Shown: positions 19,142 to 27,964, counted from the first letter of the stretch. The stretch is 45,478 nt of DNA from Alkalilimnicola sp. S0819 (GCF_009295635.1 NZ_WHIW01000018.1:1-45478), one strand, 5' to 3'. A program made the numbers and translations. The notes: generated by a model from the letters alone, not told the origin.

Positions 19142-19431
19142 ACCGGCGGTAAAAAGGTTTTCCGGCGGGTAGCGTGCTCGGGATGGGCACGCGCCGGCCG
19201 GTTTCAATGATGACTTGCATTTGGTGTTGATCCTGAAGTGCACTTTCTCGCGCCGACAGGGGCGGGGAGGGGTGCGAGGGGTTTGTTTATATCGGTACAC
19301 GGTGGCGGCCGAGGGAGAAGGACGACGGGCCGCACCCGCGTATTCGATTTATGCCGCAGTTCGGGCAATGACCTCCAGTAAACCAAGGGGGAGGCGACCC
19401 GGGCCCGCAAGGAGCAACGAGGAGAGGGCTT
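19142..19431 (+). other. lysC-csrA intergenic leader, no gene
   Basis: 290 bp without a credible gene. It probably holds the csrA promoter(s): TTGTTTATATC near 19286-19296 is the only AT-rich block. I could not fix -35 and -10 boxes with confidence. Several GGA triplets (GGGGAGGGG near 19266 and GGAGG-type near 19390-19422) are possible CsrA targets. Confidence 0.4.
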
Positions 19432-19626
19432 ATGTTGATTCTCACGCGTCGGGTGGGGGAGACCCTGATGATCGGGGACGAGGTCACCGTGACGGTGCTG
19501 GGCGTCAAGGGCAACCAGGTTCGCATCGGCGTGAACGCGCCGAAGAACGTGTCCGTGCATCGCGAAGAGATCTACGAGCGGATCCAGCGCGAGCACGATC
19601 CCGCCGACGGTTTCGAACAGAAATAG
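19432..19626 (+). CDS. csrA: carbon storage regulator, RNA-binding protein
   Basis: 64 residues: [10 protein letters not shown] start, the [20 protein letters not shown] core and the [13 protein letters not shown]-binding face are all intact (Arg44-containing HREE). CsrA/RsmA dimers bind GGA sites in 5' leaders and control translation of metabolism, motility and biofilm genes. The ATG at 19432 is preceded by GAGGAGAGGG, itself containing GGA motifs that could allow autoregulation. The lysC-csrA-tRNA-Ser order is common in gammaproteobacteria. Confidence 0.98.
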   Translation: MLILTRRVGETLMIGDEVTVTVLGVKGNQVRIGVNAPKNVSVHREEIYERIQREHDPADGFEQK

Positions 19627-19641
19627 AATGCCGTCCCAGGG

Positions 19642-19670
19642 TTTACCCTATAGGGCTTTTGCACTATCCT
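19642..19670 (+). promoter_or_regulatory. promoter of the tRNA-Ser/tRNA-Arg pair
   Basis: TTTACC (19642-19647) and TATCCT (19665-19670) with exactly 17 bases between them, followed by a GC-rich discriminator (AGCCGCC) as in stringently controlled stable-RNA promoters. It is 40 bp before tRNA-Ser. Confidence 0.6.
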
Positions 19671-19709
19671 AGCCGCCGTTGTCGCAGGGATAACGCGGCA
19701 CAGGATACC

Positions 19710-19801
19710 GGAGAGATGGCCGAGCGGCTGAAGGCGCTCCCCTGCTAAGGGAGTATGGGCTTAAAAGCCCATCGAGGGTTCGAATCCCTCTCTCTCCGCC
19801 A
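19710..19801 (+). tRNA. tRNA-Ser(GCT)
   Basis: Acceptor stem GGAGAGA pairs with TCTCTCC; anticodon stem CTCCC/GGGAG with loop CTGCTAA gives anticodon GCT (codons AGC/AGU). A long variable arm (TATGGGCTTAAAAGCCCATC) marks a class II tRNA, and the T arm contains GTTCGAAT. The 3' CCA is encoded. Confidence 0.97.
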
Positions 19802-19855
19802 AAACCCGGGGGTGTTGACGAGCGAGCATCGCATCGCCATAATCCCCCACCCAAC

Positions 19856-19932
19856 GCGCCCGTAGCTCAGCTGGATAGAGTACCTGGCTACGAACCAGGC
19901 GGTCGGAGGTTCGAATCCTTCCGGGCGCGCCA
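19856..19932 (+). tRNA. tRNA-Arg(ACG)
   Basis: Acceptor stem GCGCCCG/CGGGCGC, D arm TAGCTCAGCTGGATAGAG, anticodon stem CCTGG/CCAGG with loop CTACGAA (anticodon ACG, read as ICG by TadA editing), T arm with GGTTCGAAT, encoded CCA. Probably cotranscribed with tRNA-Ser 54 bp upstream. Confidence 0.98.
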
Positions 19933-19945
19933 TAAAAGCAAAAAA

Positions 19946-19971
19946 GGCCCACCGAAAGGTGGGCCTTTTTT
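19946..19971 (+). terminator. Rho-independent terminator after the tRNA pair
   Basis: Stem GGCCCACC/GGTGGGCC closed by a GAAA tetraloop, with T6 after it and A-rich sequence before it, so it can also work for the minus-strand peroxiredoxin gene ending at 20052. Confidence 0.9.
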
Positions 19972-20051
19972 CGTTTGGGCGGCTATGAGCGGTTCAGCGG
20001 TGAGCCCTTTTGAATGTCAGGGTTCCTTCCTGCTCAGTGGCGGCGTCGTTG

Positions 20052-20528
20052 TTACAGGTGTTCGTACACCGTCGCGGCGCTGCTCTTGTCCACACCCTGC
20101 TCATCCACGCCGATGTACTCCACCACGCCGTCGTTGGCGATAAGTGCGTAGCGCTTGGAGCGCGTCCCCATGCCGAAGCCGCCGGCATCCAGTTCCATGC
20201 CGATGGCGCGGGTGAAGTCGCCGTTGCCGTCGGCGAGCATCAGGATGTTTTCCGCGTTCTGGTCCTTTTGCCAGGCGTCCATCACGAACGCATCGTTCAC
20301 CGACAGGCAAACGATCCGGTCCGCGCCCTTGGCCAGCAGCTCGTCGGCCTTGATGACGAAACCGGGCATATGGGTGTTGGAGCAGCCGGGGGTGAAGGCG
20401 CCGGGCACGGCGAAGAGGACGACCTTCTTGCCCTGGAAGATATCGCCGGTGTTGATGTCCTCCGGCCCCTGGGCGCCGTTGGTCTTGAGGGTCATTGCGG
20501 GGATGCGCTCGCCAGTGCTCAAAGCCAT
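20052..20528 (-). CDS. Prx5-type peroxiredoxin
   Basis: 158 residues. Thiol peroxidase of the atypical 2-Cys/1-Cys Prx5 group, reducing hydroperoxides with glutathione/glutaredoxin or thioredoxin. The peroxidatic Cys is Cys49 in VPGAFTPGCSNTHMPGF; no obvious resolving Cys is present in the usual C-terminal place, so a 1-Cys mechanism with glutaredoxin is likely. There is no fused glutaredoxin domain. ATG at 20528 has GGAG six bases upstream; the longer frame upstream lacks support. It is a single-gene unit between a terminator and an unknown gene. Confidence 0.93.
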   Translation of the reverse strand: MALSTGERIPAMTLKTNGAQGPEDINTGDIFQGKKVVLFAVPGAFTPGCSNTHMPGFVIKADELLAKGADRIVCLSVNDAFVMDAWQKDQNAENILMLADGNGDFTRAIGMELDAGGFGMGTRSKRYALIANDGVVEYIGVDEQGVDKSSAATVYEHL

Positions 20529-20610
20529 GTCAGTCTCCGATGTCAAAGTGTTCCGTGAATGGGGAGCCTTCAGCATAGCAGTCCGCGCGGCGGTGGTGAG
20601 ACGAGCCTTT

Positions 20611-21078
20611 TCAGTCGCCGTAGCGGGCGCTCAGCTGGTCGACGAACGCCGGCGCTTCCTCCTGGCGTATGGCTCGCGCGCTGCCGCCCAGGAAGTCCCG
20701 ACGCAGCCTCCTCGGCCAGGGCGTCGGGGCGAACAGCAGTTCGCGCAGGTCCCCCCACCAGAGGATGGCGAAGTGGGGGGCGGCGCAGCGGTTGAGTTCC
20801 AGGCGCAGCCCTTCCTCCGGTCCCAGCATGTCGATGCGGGTGCACAGATCGCCGGTGGCGTCCTTGTAGCCGAGCAGGGCGGGGCCGCGCAGGCCCCAGC
20901 GCTGGGGTTCTATGCGGTGCAGATAGCTTGCCAGCTCCCCCGGATCCCGGAACCAGCAAAGCGCCTGGGGTTCGTGTTCGTCGGGCCCCAGCAGCATCCC
21001 GGTGCGGAAATGCACCGGGTCGCGCCGGCGGGGCATGCGCAGACTCTCGTCCAGGTCCTTGCCTTCCCACAAATGCAT
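20611..21078 (-). CDS. conserved-looking protein of unknown function
   Basis: 155 residues, soluble, no signal or membrane segment. It begins with MHLWEGKDLDESLRM and contains RDPVHFRTGMLLGPDEHEPQALCWF-like and LWWGDLRELLFAPTPWPRR stretches rich in Trp, Leu and Pro. I recognise no domain. AAGGAG nine bases before the ATG at 21078 and the coding-like composition make it a real gene. It is divergent from yjbQ, with only 40 bp between the two starts. Confidence 0.7.
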   Translation of the reverse strand: MHLWEGKDLDESLRMPRRRDPVHFRTGMLLGPDEHEPQALCWFRDPGELASYLHRIEPQRWGLRGPALLGYKDATGDLCTRIDMLGPEEGLRLELNRCAAPHFAILWWGDLRELLFAPTPWPRRLRRDFLGGSARAIRQEEAPAFVDQLSARYGD

Positions 21079-21118
21079 GGGCGTTGTCTCCTTGGATGGG
21101 GCTGGGCATGATACCGCC

Positions 21119-21529
21119 ATGCACCAGTCGGAAATCACCATACAGAGCGCCGGGCGCGGCATGCGCGAGATCAGTCCGGAGTTGGCCATGGAGCTGCGCC
21201 AGTCCGGCGTGCGCGACGGTCTGTGTCATGTATTCCTGCAGCATACCAGCGCCTCGCTGATCATCTGCGAGAATGCCGACCCGGCCGTGAGGCGGGACCT
21301 GGAGCGCTTCATGAGCCGCATCGCCCCGGACGGCGACCCGCTCTGGGAGCATGACGCCGAAGGCCCCGACGACATGCCCGCCCATGTGCGCAGCGTGCTC
21401 ACCCAGACCGGATTGACCTTGCCGGTGCGGGCCGGCCAGCTGGCGCTGGGCACCTGGCAGGGGGTTTATCTCTGGGAGCACCGAACCCGCGGTCACCAGC
21501 GGCGTTTGATGGTGACGGTCTGGGGGTAG
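21119..21529 (+). CDS. yjbQ: YjbQ/UPF0047 family protein
   Basis: 136 residues, closely following E. coli YjbQ, including LQHTSASL, NADPAVRRDLERF, EHDAEGPDDMPAHV and LGTWQGVYLWEHR. Conserved His and Glu residues in these motifs form the pocket of the UPF0047 fold. Members can show weak thiamine phosphate synthase activity, but their true role is unresolved. The start at 21119 gives the family's normal N-terminus; the longer frame would overlap the divergent gene. The ribosome binding site is weak. Confidence 0.92.
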   Translation: MHQSEITIQSAGRGMREISPELAMELRQSGVRDGLCHVFLQHTSASLIICENADPAVRRDLERFMSRIAPDGDPLWEHDAEGPDDMPAHVRSVLTQTGLTLPVRAGQLALGTWQGVYLWEHRTRGHQRRLMVTVWG

Positions 21530-21594
21530 GGGGCCGTTACCGCGGCGGCGCCTGTGCTATTCTTCGCGCCCATGTCGATGGCCGATGGTGATCC

Positions 21595-21930
21595 ATGAAC
21601 AAACAGCGCATCTACAAGGTGATCTTCTTCTGCCAGGGGCAGGTATACGAGGTCTACGCCCGCAGCGTCGCTCAGGGCGGCCTGCTGGGTTTCGTGGAAA
21701 TCGAGGAGCTGATCTTCGGCGAGCGCACCCAGGTGGTGGTTGACCCCTCCGAGGAGAAGCTCAAGGACGAGTTCGCCGGCGTCAAGCGCTCCTACATCCC
21801 GATGCACTCGGTAATCCGTATTGACGAGGTGGAGAAGGAAGGCAAGGGCAAGATCTCCGATGCCGGCGGCAACGTCACGCCCTTCCCCATGCCCGTCTAC
21901 GGCAGCACGCCCAAGGGGCCGGGGGAGTAG
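21595..21930 (+). CDS. DUF1820 family protein
   Basis: 111 residues. The sequence begins MNKQRIYKVIFFCQGQVYEVYAR and continues with GFVEIEELIFGE and RSYIPMHSVIRIDEV, the signature of DUF1820, a small beta-rich protein found almost only in gammaproteobacteria. Its function is not known. It follows yjbQ by 65 bp and ends 86 bp before tRNA-Ser(GGA). Confidence 0.9.
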   Translation: MNKQRIYKVIFFCQGQVYEVYARSVAQGGLLGFVEIEELIFGERTQVVVDPSEEKLKDEFAGVKRSYIPMHSVIRIDEVEKEGKGKISDAGGNVTPFPMPVYGSTPKGPGE

Positions 21931-21946
21931 CACCCCCGCCCGGTGA

Positions 21947-21975
21947 TTGAATCCGCCGGGCAACTGGTTTACTCT
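21947..21975 (+). promoter_or_regulatory. promoter of tRNA-Ser(GGA)
   Basis: TTGAAT (21947-21952) and TACTCT (21970-21975) at 17-base spacing, with the start of the tRNA about 40 bp downstream. Confidence 0.5.
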
Positions 21976-22015
21976 CTTGCGCCTTGTCCGGTCCCGCCGG
22001 GCAGAAAAAGAATCT

Positions 22016-22196
<181 letters not shown>

Positions 22197-22277
22197 TCGA
22201 CCGATCGCGCAGCGATCGGGACGCTGGAGCGCAAGCGACGGCGCCCCGTAGGGGTGAGCGGCCGCAGGCCGCGAATC

Positions 22278-22386
22278 AATCCCTCCCTCTCCGCCAAATG
22301 GAAAACGGGGCCCCCTGGGGCCCCGTTTTGCATTTGCACGATGGCCGGGAGTCGAACCCTCGGTACTCGCATGGACAATAGTGGGT
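22278..22386 (+). repeat. direct repeat, copy 2 (tRNA 3' fragment plus second terminator)
   Basis: Second copy of 22088-22196. It contains only the last ~19 bases of a tRNA-Ser, CCA included, so no second tRNA can be made, and a complete terminator (22302-22329). The 81 bp separating the copies (22197-22277) are short GC-rich palindromic segments with no gene. Confidence 0.85.
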
Positions 22387-22627
22387 TCACCTTGTCCGCG
22401 CCCATCTTGTAAGAAAATTCTGAATCACTCGTCACATGGGTACCCAATCATGTACGCCTGGTCTACTATCGCCCCAATAAAAATAATGCATCGCAACAAA
22501 CAATAATTTTTGGCGCAAGCACCGGCCCTTTTCCGGCTCCCTGCTCAACGCAGCCGCGCTCTTTTGCGCCTGTCGCCGCGCGCTCTCCGCGGCGCGAAAG
22601 GATAATGAAAACAACAGGAGGTTAGAC
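22387..22627 (+). other. AT-rich leader of the PHB depolymerase gene
   Basis: 241 bp without a gene, noticeably richer in A and T than the surroundings (around 22470-22510). A stem CGCCGCG (22574-22580) / CGCGGCG (22588-22594) lies 33 bp before the start codon and could affect the mRNA leader. Promoter boxes cannot be fixed; TACTAT near 22463-22468 is one candidate -10. Confidence 0.4.
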
Positions 22628-24457
22628 ATGTTCCGACGATTGATCCTTGCGCTCTCCCTATTGGCCTTCGGCGGCGGTTCCGCCCAGGCCTTTCAGCAGG
22701 TAAGCGATTTCAACCAGGCGAAGAGCAACCCCGGCAACCTGAAGATGTACACCCACGTGCCCCAGACCCTGCGCGAGAAAGCGCCGCTGGTGCTGGCGCT
22801 GCACGGCTGCACCCAGAGCGCGAGTACCTACCACAAGGAAAGCGGCTGGTCCGAGCTGGCTGACCGCCACGGTTTCCTGGTGGTGTACCCGGAGCAGAAT
22901 TCCGAGAACAAGACCGCCCAGACCGGCAACCCTTACAACTGCTTCAACTGGGCAGGGTATTACGGCGCGCGCATGGCCAAGGGCGATGGCGAGAACGCCT
23001 CCGTCATGCAGATGATCGAGTACATGCAGGAGCGGTATCCGGTGGATGCCGACAAGATCTACATCACCGGCCTGTCCGCCGGTGGCGGTCTGACCAGCAT
23101 GATGCTGGCCCTGTACCCGGACGTGTTCGCCGGTGGTGCCCCCATGGCCGGGCTGCCCTACCACTGCGCCAACACTGTGGACGACGCCTACGCCTGCATG
23201 GGCGTCACCAGCTCCTTCCAGCCCCGCACCGGTGCCGGCTGCGAGTCCGGCGAGGCCTGCATGGCGCCCGATCGCAAGCGCAGCCCCCAGGCCTGGGCGC
23301 AGCTGGCCCGCGACAACAACGGTGGCTACAGCGGTAATTATCCGCGGGTGCTGATCTGGCAGGGCGACAAGGACCAGTACGTCGACGATGACAACGCGGT
23401 AGAGATCATGAAGCAGTTCACCGCGCTGCACGGCACCGACCAGACCGCCGATGTCACCGGCCAGAGCTTCAACGGCGACAGCAAGCACGTCTATCGCGAG
23501 TATCTGAAGGGCGACCGGCCCGTGGTGGGCGTGGTGGATGTGCTGGGCATGAAGCACGGCATCACCATCGACGAGGGCACCGGCGAGGACCAGGGCGGCA
23601 AGGCCGGCCTGGCCATGAGCTACACCCATGACTTCGATGTTTTCTCCAGCTATTACACCGCCAAGTGGTGGGGCCTGCTGGACACTCAGCCCGAGAACGA
23701 CCGCCCGGTGGTCCGCATCGAGAGCCCCACGGACGGCGCGCACCTGAGCGGCACGGTGGAAGTCTCGGTGAGCGCTACCGATGACGACGGCATCGCCCGG
23801 GTCGACATCTGGCTGGGTGACGAGCTGCTGATCAGCGACATCAGCGCACCCTACGGCACCGAGTTCAATGCCGGCACCCTGGCCGATGGCGAGCATGTAC
23901 TGCGCGCCGTTGCGGTGGACGCCAGCGCGGACGCGGTGAGCAGCGAGGTGCAGCTGACGTTCAGCACCGGCAACGATTCCCCCGCGCTGCGGTTCACCAG
24001 CCCCGAGGAGGGCGCTCACCTGAGCGGCACGGTCACCTTCAGCGTGGACGCGAGCGACCGCGACGGTATCGCCCGGGTGGCGTTCTATCTGCAGGGCAGC
24101 AACGGCGAGCAGCCGTTCGCGGTGGCCGACTCCGCGCCCTGGCAGGCCACGCTGGATGTCGCCACTCTGGCGGACGGTCAGCACACCGTGCGAGCCGAGG
24201 CGGTCGATGCCAGCGCCGAGCAGCGTACCAGCTCCACGACCCTGAGCTTCCGCACCGGCTTCGACTGCCAGGAGTGGACCACCTATAACTACTACCATGC
24301 GCTGGCCGGTCGCGCCCGCAACGTCAGCCTGCTCTGGTGGTCGCCGGAGTACCGAGTGCTTGGCTCCGACGAGGCGCTGGGCCGCAGCAGCTGGATTCAG
24401 ACCACCGTGCGCAACACGCCCAACGAGGGTGAGTTCGCCAAGGGCAGCTGCCGCTAA
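22628..24457 (+). CDS. secreted PHB depolymerase-type esterase with two Ig-like modules
   Basis: 609 residues. A Sec signal peptide ends at SAQA (about residue 21). The alpha/beta-hydrolase core (about 30-350) is the PHB-esterase family: oxyanion HGC (59-61), nucleophile Ser150 in GLSAGG, an Asp in WQGDKDQYVDDDN and the His in GMKHGITID. Two tandem bacterial Ig-like modules follow (about 358-450 and 454-548), each starting ESPTDGAHLSGTV or TSPEEGAHLSGTV, then a Trp/Tyr-rich C-terminal segment of about 60 residues with a Cys at each end that may bind polymer. It likely degrades extracellular polyhydroxybutyrate or a related polyester. The ATG follows AGGAGG. Confidence 0.9.
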   Translation: MFRRLILALSLLAFGGGSAQAFQQVSDFNQAKSNPGNLKMYTHVPQTLREKAPLVLALHGCTQSASTYHKESGWSELADRHGFLVVYPEQNSENKTAQTGNPYNCFNWAGYYGARMAKGDGENASVMQMIEYMQERYPVDADKIYITGLSAGGGLTSMMLALYPDVFAGGAPMAGLPYHCANTVDDAYACMGVTSSFQPRTGAGCESGEACMAPDRKRSPQAWAQLARDNNGGYSGNYPRVLIWQGDKDQYVDDDNAVEIMKQFTALHGTDQTADVTGQSFNGDSKHVYREYLKGDRPVVGVVDVLGMKHGITIDEGTGEDQGGKAGLAMSYTHDFDVFSSYYTAKWWGLLDTQPENDRPVVRIESPTDGAHLSGTVEVSVSATDDDGIARVDIWLGDELLISDISAPYGTEFNAGTLADGEHVLRAVAVDASADAVSSEVQLTFSTGNDSPALRFTSPEEGAHLSGTVTFSVDASDRDGIARVAFYLQGSNGEQPFAVADSAPWQATLDVATLADGQHTVRAEAVDASAEQRTSSTTLSFRTGFDCQEWTTYNYYHALAGRARNVSLLWWSPEYRVLGSDEALGRSSWIQTTVRNTPNEGEFAKGSCR

Positions 24458-24478
24458 GTCGGCGTCGAGCCAGAAACG

Positions 24479-24503
24479 ACCGGGGCCCCGGGCCCCGGTT
24501 TTT
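24479..24503 (+). terminator. terminator of the PHB depolymerase gene
   Basis: Stem ACCGGGGCC (24479-24487) / GGCCCCGGT (24491-24499) with a three-base loop and TTTTT following. Confidence 0.88.
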
Positions 24504-24528
24504 CATGCCCGGGGGCTTTTTGCTCTGT

Positions 24529-24557
24529 TTGACAAACCCCCACCCACCCCTTACCTT
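24529..24557 (+). promoter_or_regulatory. promoter of the 4.5S RNA gene
   Basis: Perfect -35 TTGACA (24529-24534), 17-base spacer, -10 TACCTT (24552-24557), about a dozen bases before the RNA. Confidence 0.7.
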
Positions 24558-24570
24558 CCACCGCGTCTAT

Positions 24571-24683
24571 GGCGGCGGCGTCGGTCCCCCCGCGACGATA
24601 AACTGTGAACCCCGTCAGGCCCGGAAGGGAGCAGCGGCAGCAGTGGACTCGGGCGCCGGGGTGTGGCTGGCGTCGCCGCCGCC
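24571..24683 (+). ncRNA. ffs: signal recognition particle 4.5S RNA
   Basis: About 113 nt. The conserved Ffh-binding domain is present: GTCAGGCCCGGAAGGGAGCAGC with the GGAA tetraloop region, then the asymmetric loop AGCAG and GCCGGGGTGTGGCTGG. The ends GGCGGCGGCG (24571) and CGCCGCCGCC (to 24683) pair to close the long hairpin. It works with Ffh in cotranslational membrane targeting. It sits directly in front of dnaX. Confidence 0.96.
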
Positions 24684-24755
24684 ATTTCTACGCCCCGCCC
24701 GCCTCCCTCTGATAGAATTCGGGCTTCGATTCGCAGCCCTGGCACCCGAAACCAC

Positions 24756-26528
24756 ATGAGCTATCAGGCCCTGGCGCGCAAGTGGCGCCCCCGCAATTTC
24801 GCCGAGCTGGCCGGTCAGGAGCATGTGCTGCGCGCGCTGGTCAATGGGCTGGAGCGCGGACAGCTGCACCATGCCTTCCTGTTCACCGGTACCCGCGGGG
24901 TGGGCAAGACCACCATCGCCCGGATTCTGGCCAAGTGCCTGAACTGCGAGCAGGGCGTGACCGCCGAACCCTGCGGCCGGTGCAGCGCCTGTCAGGAGAT
25001 CGACCAGGGCCGCTTCGTGGATTTGATCGAGGTGGACGCGGCCTCCCGCACCAAGGTGGACGACACCCGGGAGCTGCTGGATAACGTCCAGTACGCCCCC
25101 AGCCGCGGCCGCTACAAGATCTACCTGATCGACGAGATCCATATGTTCTCCAGCCACAGCTTCAACGCCTTGTTGAAGACGCTGGAAGAACCGCCGCCCC
25201 ATGTGAAGTTCCTGCTGGCCACCACCGACCCGCAAAAGATTCCCGTCACCATCCTCTCCCGCTGCCTGCAGTTCAGTCTGAAGCGCCTGGCGCCGAGCAT
25301 GATTGCCAATCATCTGCAGAAGGTACTGGGCGAGGAGGGCATCGAGTTCGAGGTCGCGGCGCTGCAGCGCCTGGCGCGCGCGGCCGATGGCAGCATGCGT
25401 GATGGGCTCAGCCTGCTGGATCAGGCCATCGCCTTCGGCAGCGGCCGGGTCGACGAGGCGGATACCCGGGCCATGTTGGGTGACCTGGAGGGGGACTTCG
25501 TCTTCGAATTGATCGAGGCCTTGGCGAACAACGATGGCCCGGCCATGCTGGCGGTGATCGAGCGCATGAGCGAGCGGGCGCCGGATTATGCCTCGGTGCT
25601 GGCGGAGTTGCTCAACAGCCTGCACCACATTGCCCTGGCGCAGACCATTCCGGGCGGCCTGGGCGAAGAGGTGGCGGACCGGGAGCGCCTGCAGGCGCTG
25701 GCCGGAAGTCTCGCCCGTGAGGATGTGCAGCTCTACTACCAGCTGGGCTTGCACGGGCGGCGTGATCTGCCCTTGGCTCCGGACCCGCGGGCGGGCTTCG
25801 AGATGGCCATGCTGCGCATGCTGGCCTTTCGCCCGATGGAAGGCGGCGCCGCCACGGCGGGCCAGAGTGCCGGGCAGTCGGCGCCCCCGCCCCGGCCCGC
25901 GACCCCTCGGGCGGCGGGCGGCCGGCCGGCACCCACCGCGCAAACGACGCCGCCAGCCCCGGTCCACACGGACGATTCCGGAGCCGCGGCGCCGCACGCC
26001 CAGTCCTCTTCCGACAGCGTGGCCCAGCTCCACGACGCCCGGGCCTCGGCACGGACCGGGATGCCTGCCGCCGCACCGGCGTCGGTGCCCGAGCCCGCGC
26101 TGGCGCAGCAGCCGGACGCCCCGGTCGTGGCGCCCGCCGTGCGGCTGGACTCGGTGCAGGACTGGCCCGAGGTGGTCCAGCGCCTGCCCCGCGGCATGCA
26201 CCAGGTGCTCGCCTCGCATTGTGAGTTCCTGGCCCGGGAGGGCGGACGCATCAGCCTGCGCATAGACCCGAACCATACCCATCTTCATAACACTGCCCTG
26301 GAAGGCAAGCTCGCGCAGGCCCTGGGCGAGGTGCTGGGTGGCGCGGTGAGCCTGGACATGAAGCGGGCCAAAGTGGAAGAGGCCACCCCGGCCGTGCTGG
26401 CGCGGCAGGACGCGGAGGCCCGCCAGCAGCAGGCGGAGCAGACCATCGACGCCGACCCCAAGGTGGGCGCGCTGCGCGAGACCTTCGCCGCGGAACTGGT
26501 GCCCGGCAGTATTGAACCTACCGATTAG
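24756..26528 (+). CDS. dnaX: DNA polymerase III subunit tau
   Basis: 590 residues. Clamp-loader ATPase: Walker [10 protein letters not shown] near residue 45, the four-Cys zinc module ([19 protein letters not shown]), Walker B LIDEIHM and sensor region [11 protein letters not shown]. Domain III follows, then a Pro/Ala-rich linker (about 365-460) and a short C-terminal domain that contacts the polymerase. ATG at 24756 gives the normal [13 protein letters not shown] start. No A-AAA-AAG slippery heptamer was found in the linker region, so a frameshifted gamma form is not predicted. It starts 72 bp after ffs. Confidence 0.97.
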   Translation: MSYQALARKWRPRNFAELAGQEHVLRALVNGLERGQLHHAFLFTGTRGVGKTTIARILAKCLNCEQGVTAEPCGRCSACQEIDQGRFVDLIEVDAASRTKVDDTRELLDNVQYAPSRGRYKIYLIDEIHMFSSHSFNALLKTLEEPPPHVKFLLATTDPQKIPVTILSRCLQFSLKRLAPSMIANHLQKVLGEEGIEFEVAALQRLARAADGSMRDGLSLLDQAIAFGSGRVDEADTRAMLGDLEGDFVFELIEALANNDGPAMLAVIERMSERAPDYASVLAELLNSLHHIALAQTIPGGLGEEVADRERLQALAGSLAREDVQLYYQLGLHGRRDLPLAPDPRAGFEMAMLRMLAFRPMEGGAATAGQSAGQSAPPPRPATPRAAGGRPAPTAQTTPPAPVHTDDSGAAAPHAQSSSDSVAQLHDARASARTGMPAAAPASVPEPALAQQPDAPVVAPAVRLDSVQDWPEVVQRLPRGMHQVLASHCEFLAREGGRISLRIDPNHTHLHNTALEGKLAQALGEVLGGAVSLDMKRAKVEEATPAVLARQDAEARQQQAEQTIDADPKVGALRETFAAELVPGSIEPTD

Positions 26529-26565
26529 CCCAACCCGGGCGCCGCCCGGACCAGGAGAGAGGACG

Positions 26566-26892
26566 ATGATGAAAGGTGGAATTGGCAACCTGATGAAGCA
26601 GGCGCAAAAGATGCAGGAAAAGCTGCAGAAGGCGCAGGAAGAGTTGGCCCAGCTCGAAATTACCGGGGAGGCCGGTGGTGGCATGGTCTCGGTGGTGATG
26701 AACGGCAAGCACGAACTGCGCCGGGTGAACATCGACCCGGGCCTGTTCGAGGACGACAAGGACATGGTCGAGGACCTGGTGGCCGCCGCGGTCAACGATG
26801 CGGTGCACAAGCTCGCCCGAGAGACCGAGGAGCGCATGTCCGGCATGACCTCCGGCATGGGCCTGCCCCCGGGCATGAAACTGCCGTTCTGA
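26566..26892 (+). CDS. ybaB: YbaB/EbfC family nucleoid-associated protein
   Basis: 108 residues with the usual [21 protein letters not shown] start, a helical coiled N-terminus and the beta hairpin region around [19 protein letters not shown]. Dimers bind DNA as a pair of tweezers. The dnaX-ybaB-recR order is widely conserved. The start at 26566 has GGAGAGAGG in front. Confidence 0.96.
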   Translation: MMKGGIGNLMKQAQKMQEKLQKAQEELAQLEITGEAGGGMVSVVMNGKHELRRVNIDPGLFEDDKDMVEDLVAAAVNDAVHKLARETEERMSGMTSGMGLPPGMKLPF

Positions 26893-26903
26893 GGCTCGGC
26901 GGC

Positions 26904-27503
26904 ATGGCGTATTCACCGCTCATCGACGAGCTGATCGAGGCCCTGCGCTGCCTGCCCGGCGTAGGGGCGAAATCCGCCCAACGCATGGCCTTTCACCTGC
27001 TGCAGCGGGACCGGGAAGGCGCCGGGCGGCTCGCCTCGGCGCTGGCGGAAGCGGCGGCGAACGTCGGCCAATGTGCCCAGTGCCGGGTGCTCACCGAGCA
27101 GGAGCTGTGCCGGATCTGCGCCAGCGATCGGCGGGACCGGGGTGTGCTGTGCATCGTCGAGAGCCCGGCGGATGTCTTCGCCCTGGATCAGGCCACCGAC
27201 TACAATGGGCTGTATTTCGTGCTCATGGGGCGGCTTTCACCCCTGGACGGGATAGGCCCGCGGGAGCTGGGCCTGGATCGGCTGGAAGAGCGATTGGCGG
27301 CCGGCGAGGTGCGCGAGATCATTCTCGCCACCAACCCCACGGTGGAGGGCGAGGCCACCGCCCAGTACATTGCCGAGATGGCCCGGGAGCGCGATATAGG
27401 CACCAGCCGCATCGCCCACGGCGTGCCCCTGGGCGGCGAGCTGGAATACGTGGACAGCGGCACGTTGATGCATGCCTTCAGCGGCCGGCGGCAGTATCAG
27501 TAG
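26904..27503 (+). CDS. recR: recombination mediator RecR
   Basis: 199 residues. Helix-hairpin-helix [17 protein letters not shown] (17-33), C4 zinc finger Cys57, Cys60, Cys69 and Cys72, Toprim domain with [12 protein letters not shown] and [10 protein letters not shown], and a C-terminal AAA-clamp-like tail. With RecO and RecF it loads RecA onto SSB-coated gaps. Its TAG stop is also the beginning of a REP-like element at 27500. Confidence 0.97.
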   Translation: MAYSPLIDELIEALRCLPGVGAKSAQRMAFHLLQRDREGAGRLASALAEAAANVGQCAQCRVLTEQELCRICASDRRDRGVLCIVESPADVFALDQATDYNGLYFVLMGRLSPLDGIGPRELGLDRLEERLAAGEVREIILATNPTVEGEATAQYIAEMARERDIGTSRIAHGVPLGGELEYVDSGTLMHAFSGRRQYQ

Positions 27504-27574
27504 GAGCGGCTCATGGCCGCGAATTCTCCTGCCTGCGCTCGTTGCCCGGAAGAAATCGCGGCCATTAGCCGCTG
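27500..27574. repeat. REP-like palindrome pair (REPIN-like)
   Basis: GTAGGAGCGGCTCATGGCC (27500-27518, continuing GCGA) is followed about 33 bp later by its inverted partner TCGCGGCCATTAGCCGCT (27556-27573). The first arm begins with a GTAG tetranucleotide as REP elements do. Related single copies are at 29861 and 40207-40243. Confidence 0.65.
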
Positions 27575-27619
27575 CTGCCGGGAAGGCTGGCATACAATTA
27601 CCTTACGCGGAGCTTGACG

Positions 27620-27964
27620 ATGACGGACTGTATCTTCTGCAAGATGATCAGCGGCGAGATGACGCCGGACGTGGTGCTGGAGACGGATCAGGTGCTGGCC
27701 TTTCGGGACATCAATCCCCAGGCCCCCACCCATGTGCTGGTGATCCCCAAGCGTCACATTACCAGCATCAACGATTTGCAAGCCGCGGATGCGGAGCTGG
27801 TGGGCCAGCTTTATCTGGCGGCCCAGCAGGTGGCCCGCCAGGAGGGCATCGATGAGGACGGTTACCGCACGGTGATGAACTGCGGCGAGAAGGCCGGCCA
27901 GAGCGTGTTCCACATTCACCTGCACGTCCTGGGCGGGCGTGCCATGCAGTGGCCGCCGGGCTGA
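27620..27964 (+). CDS. HIT family nucleotide hydrolase/transferase
   Basis: 114 residues: CIFCKMISGE start with two Cys that may bind zinc (Cys4 and Cys7), VIPKRHITSI, and the histidine triad HIHLHVLGG with His98, His100 and His102. Hint-type proteins cleave purine nucleoside phosphoramidates. I take ATG 27620, with GGAG seven bases upstream, over the TTG six bases before it. It is an isolated plus-strand gene facing rsgA. Confidence 0.95.
   Translation: MTDCIFCKMISGEMTPDVVLETDQVLAFRDINPQAPTHVLVIPKRHITSINDLQAADAELVGQLYLAAQQVARQEGIDEDGYRTVMNCGEKAGQSVFHIHLHVLGGRAMQWPPG

Noticed and set aside
22278-22296. second tRNA-Ser gene
   Set aside because: Only the last 19 bases are present; there is no acceptor 5' strand, D arm or anticodon arm.
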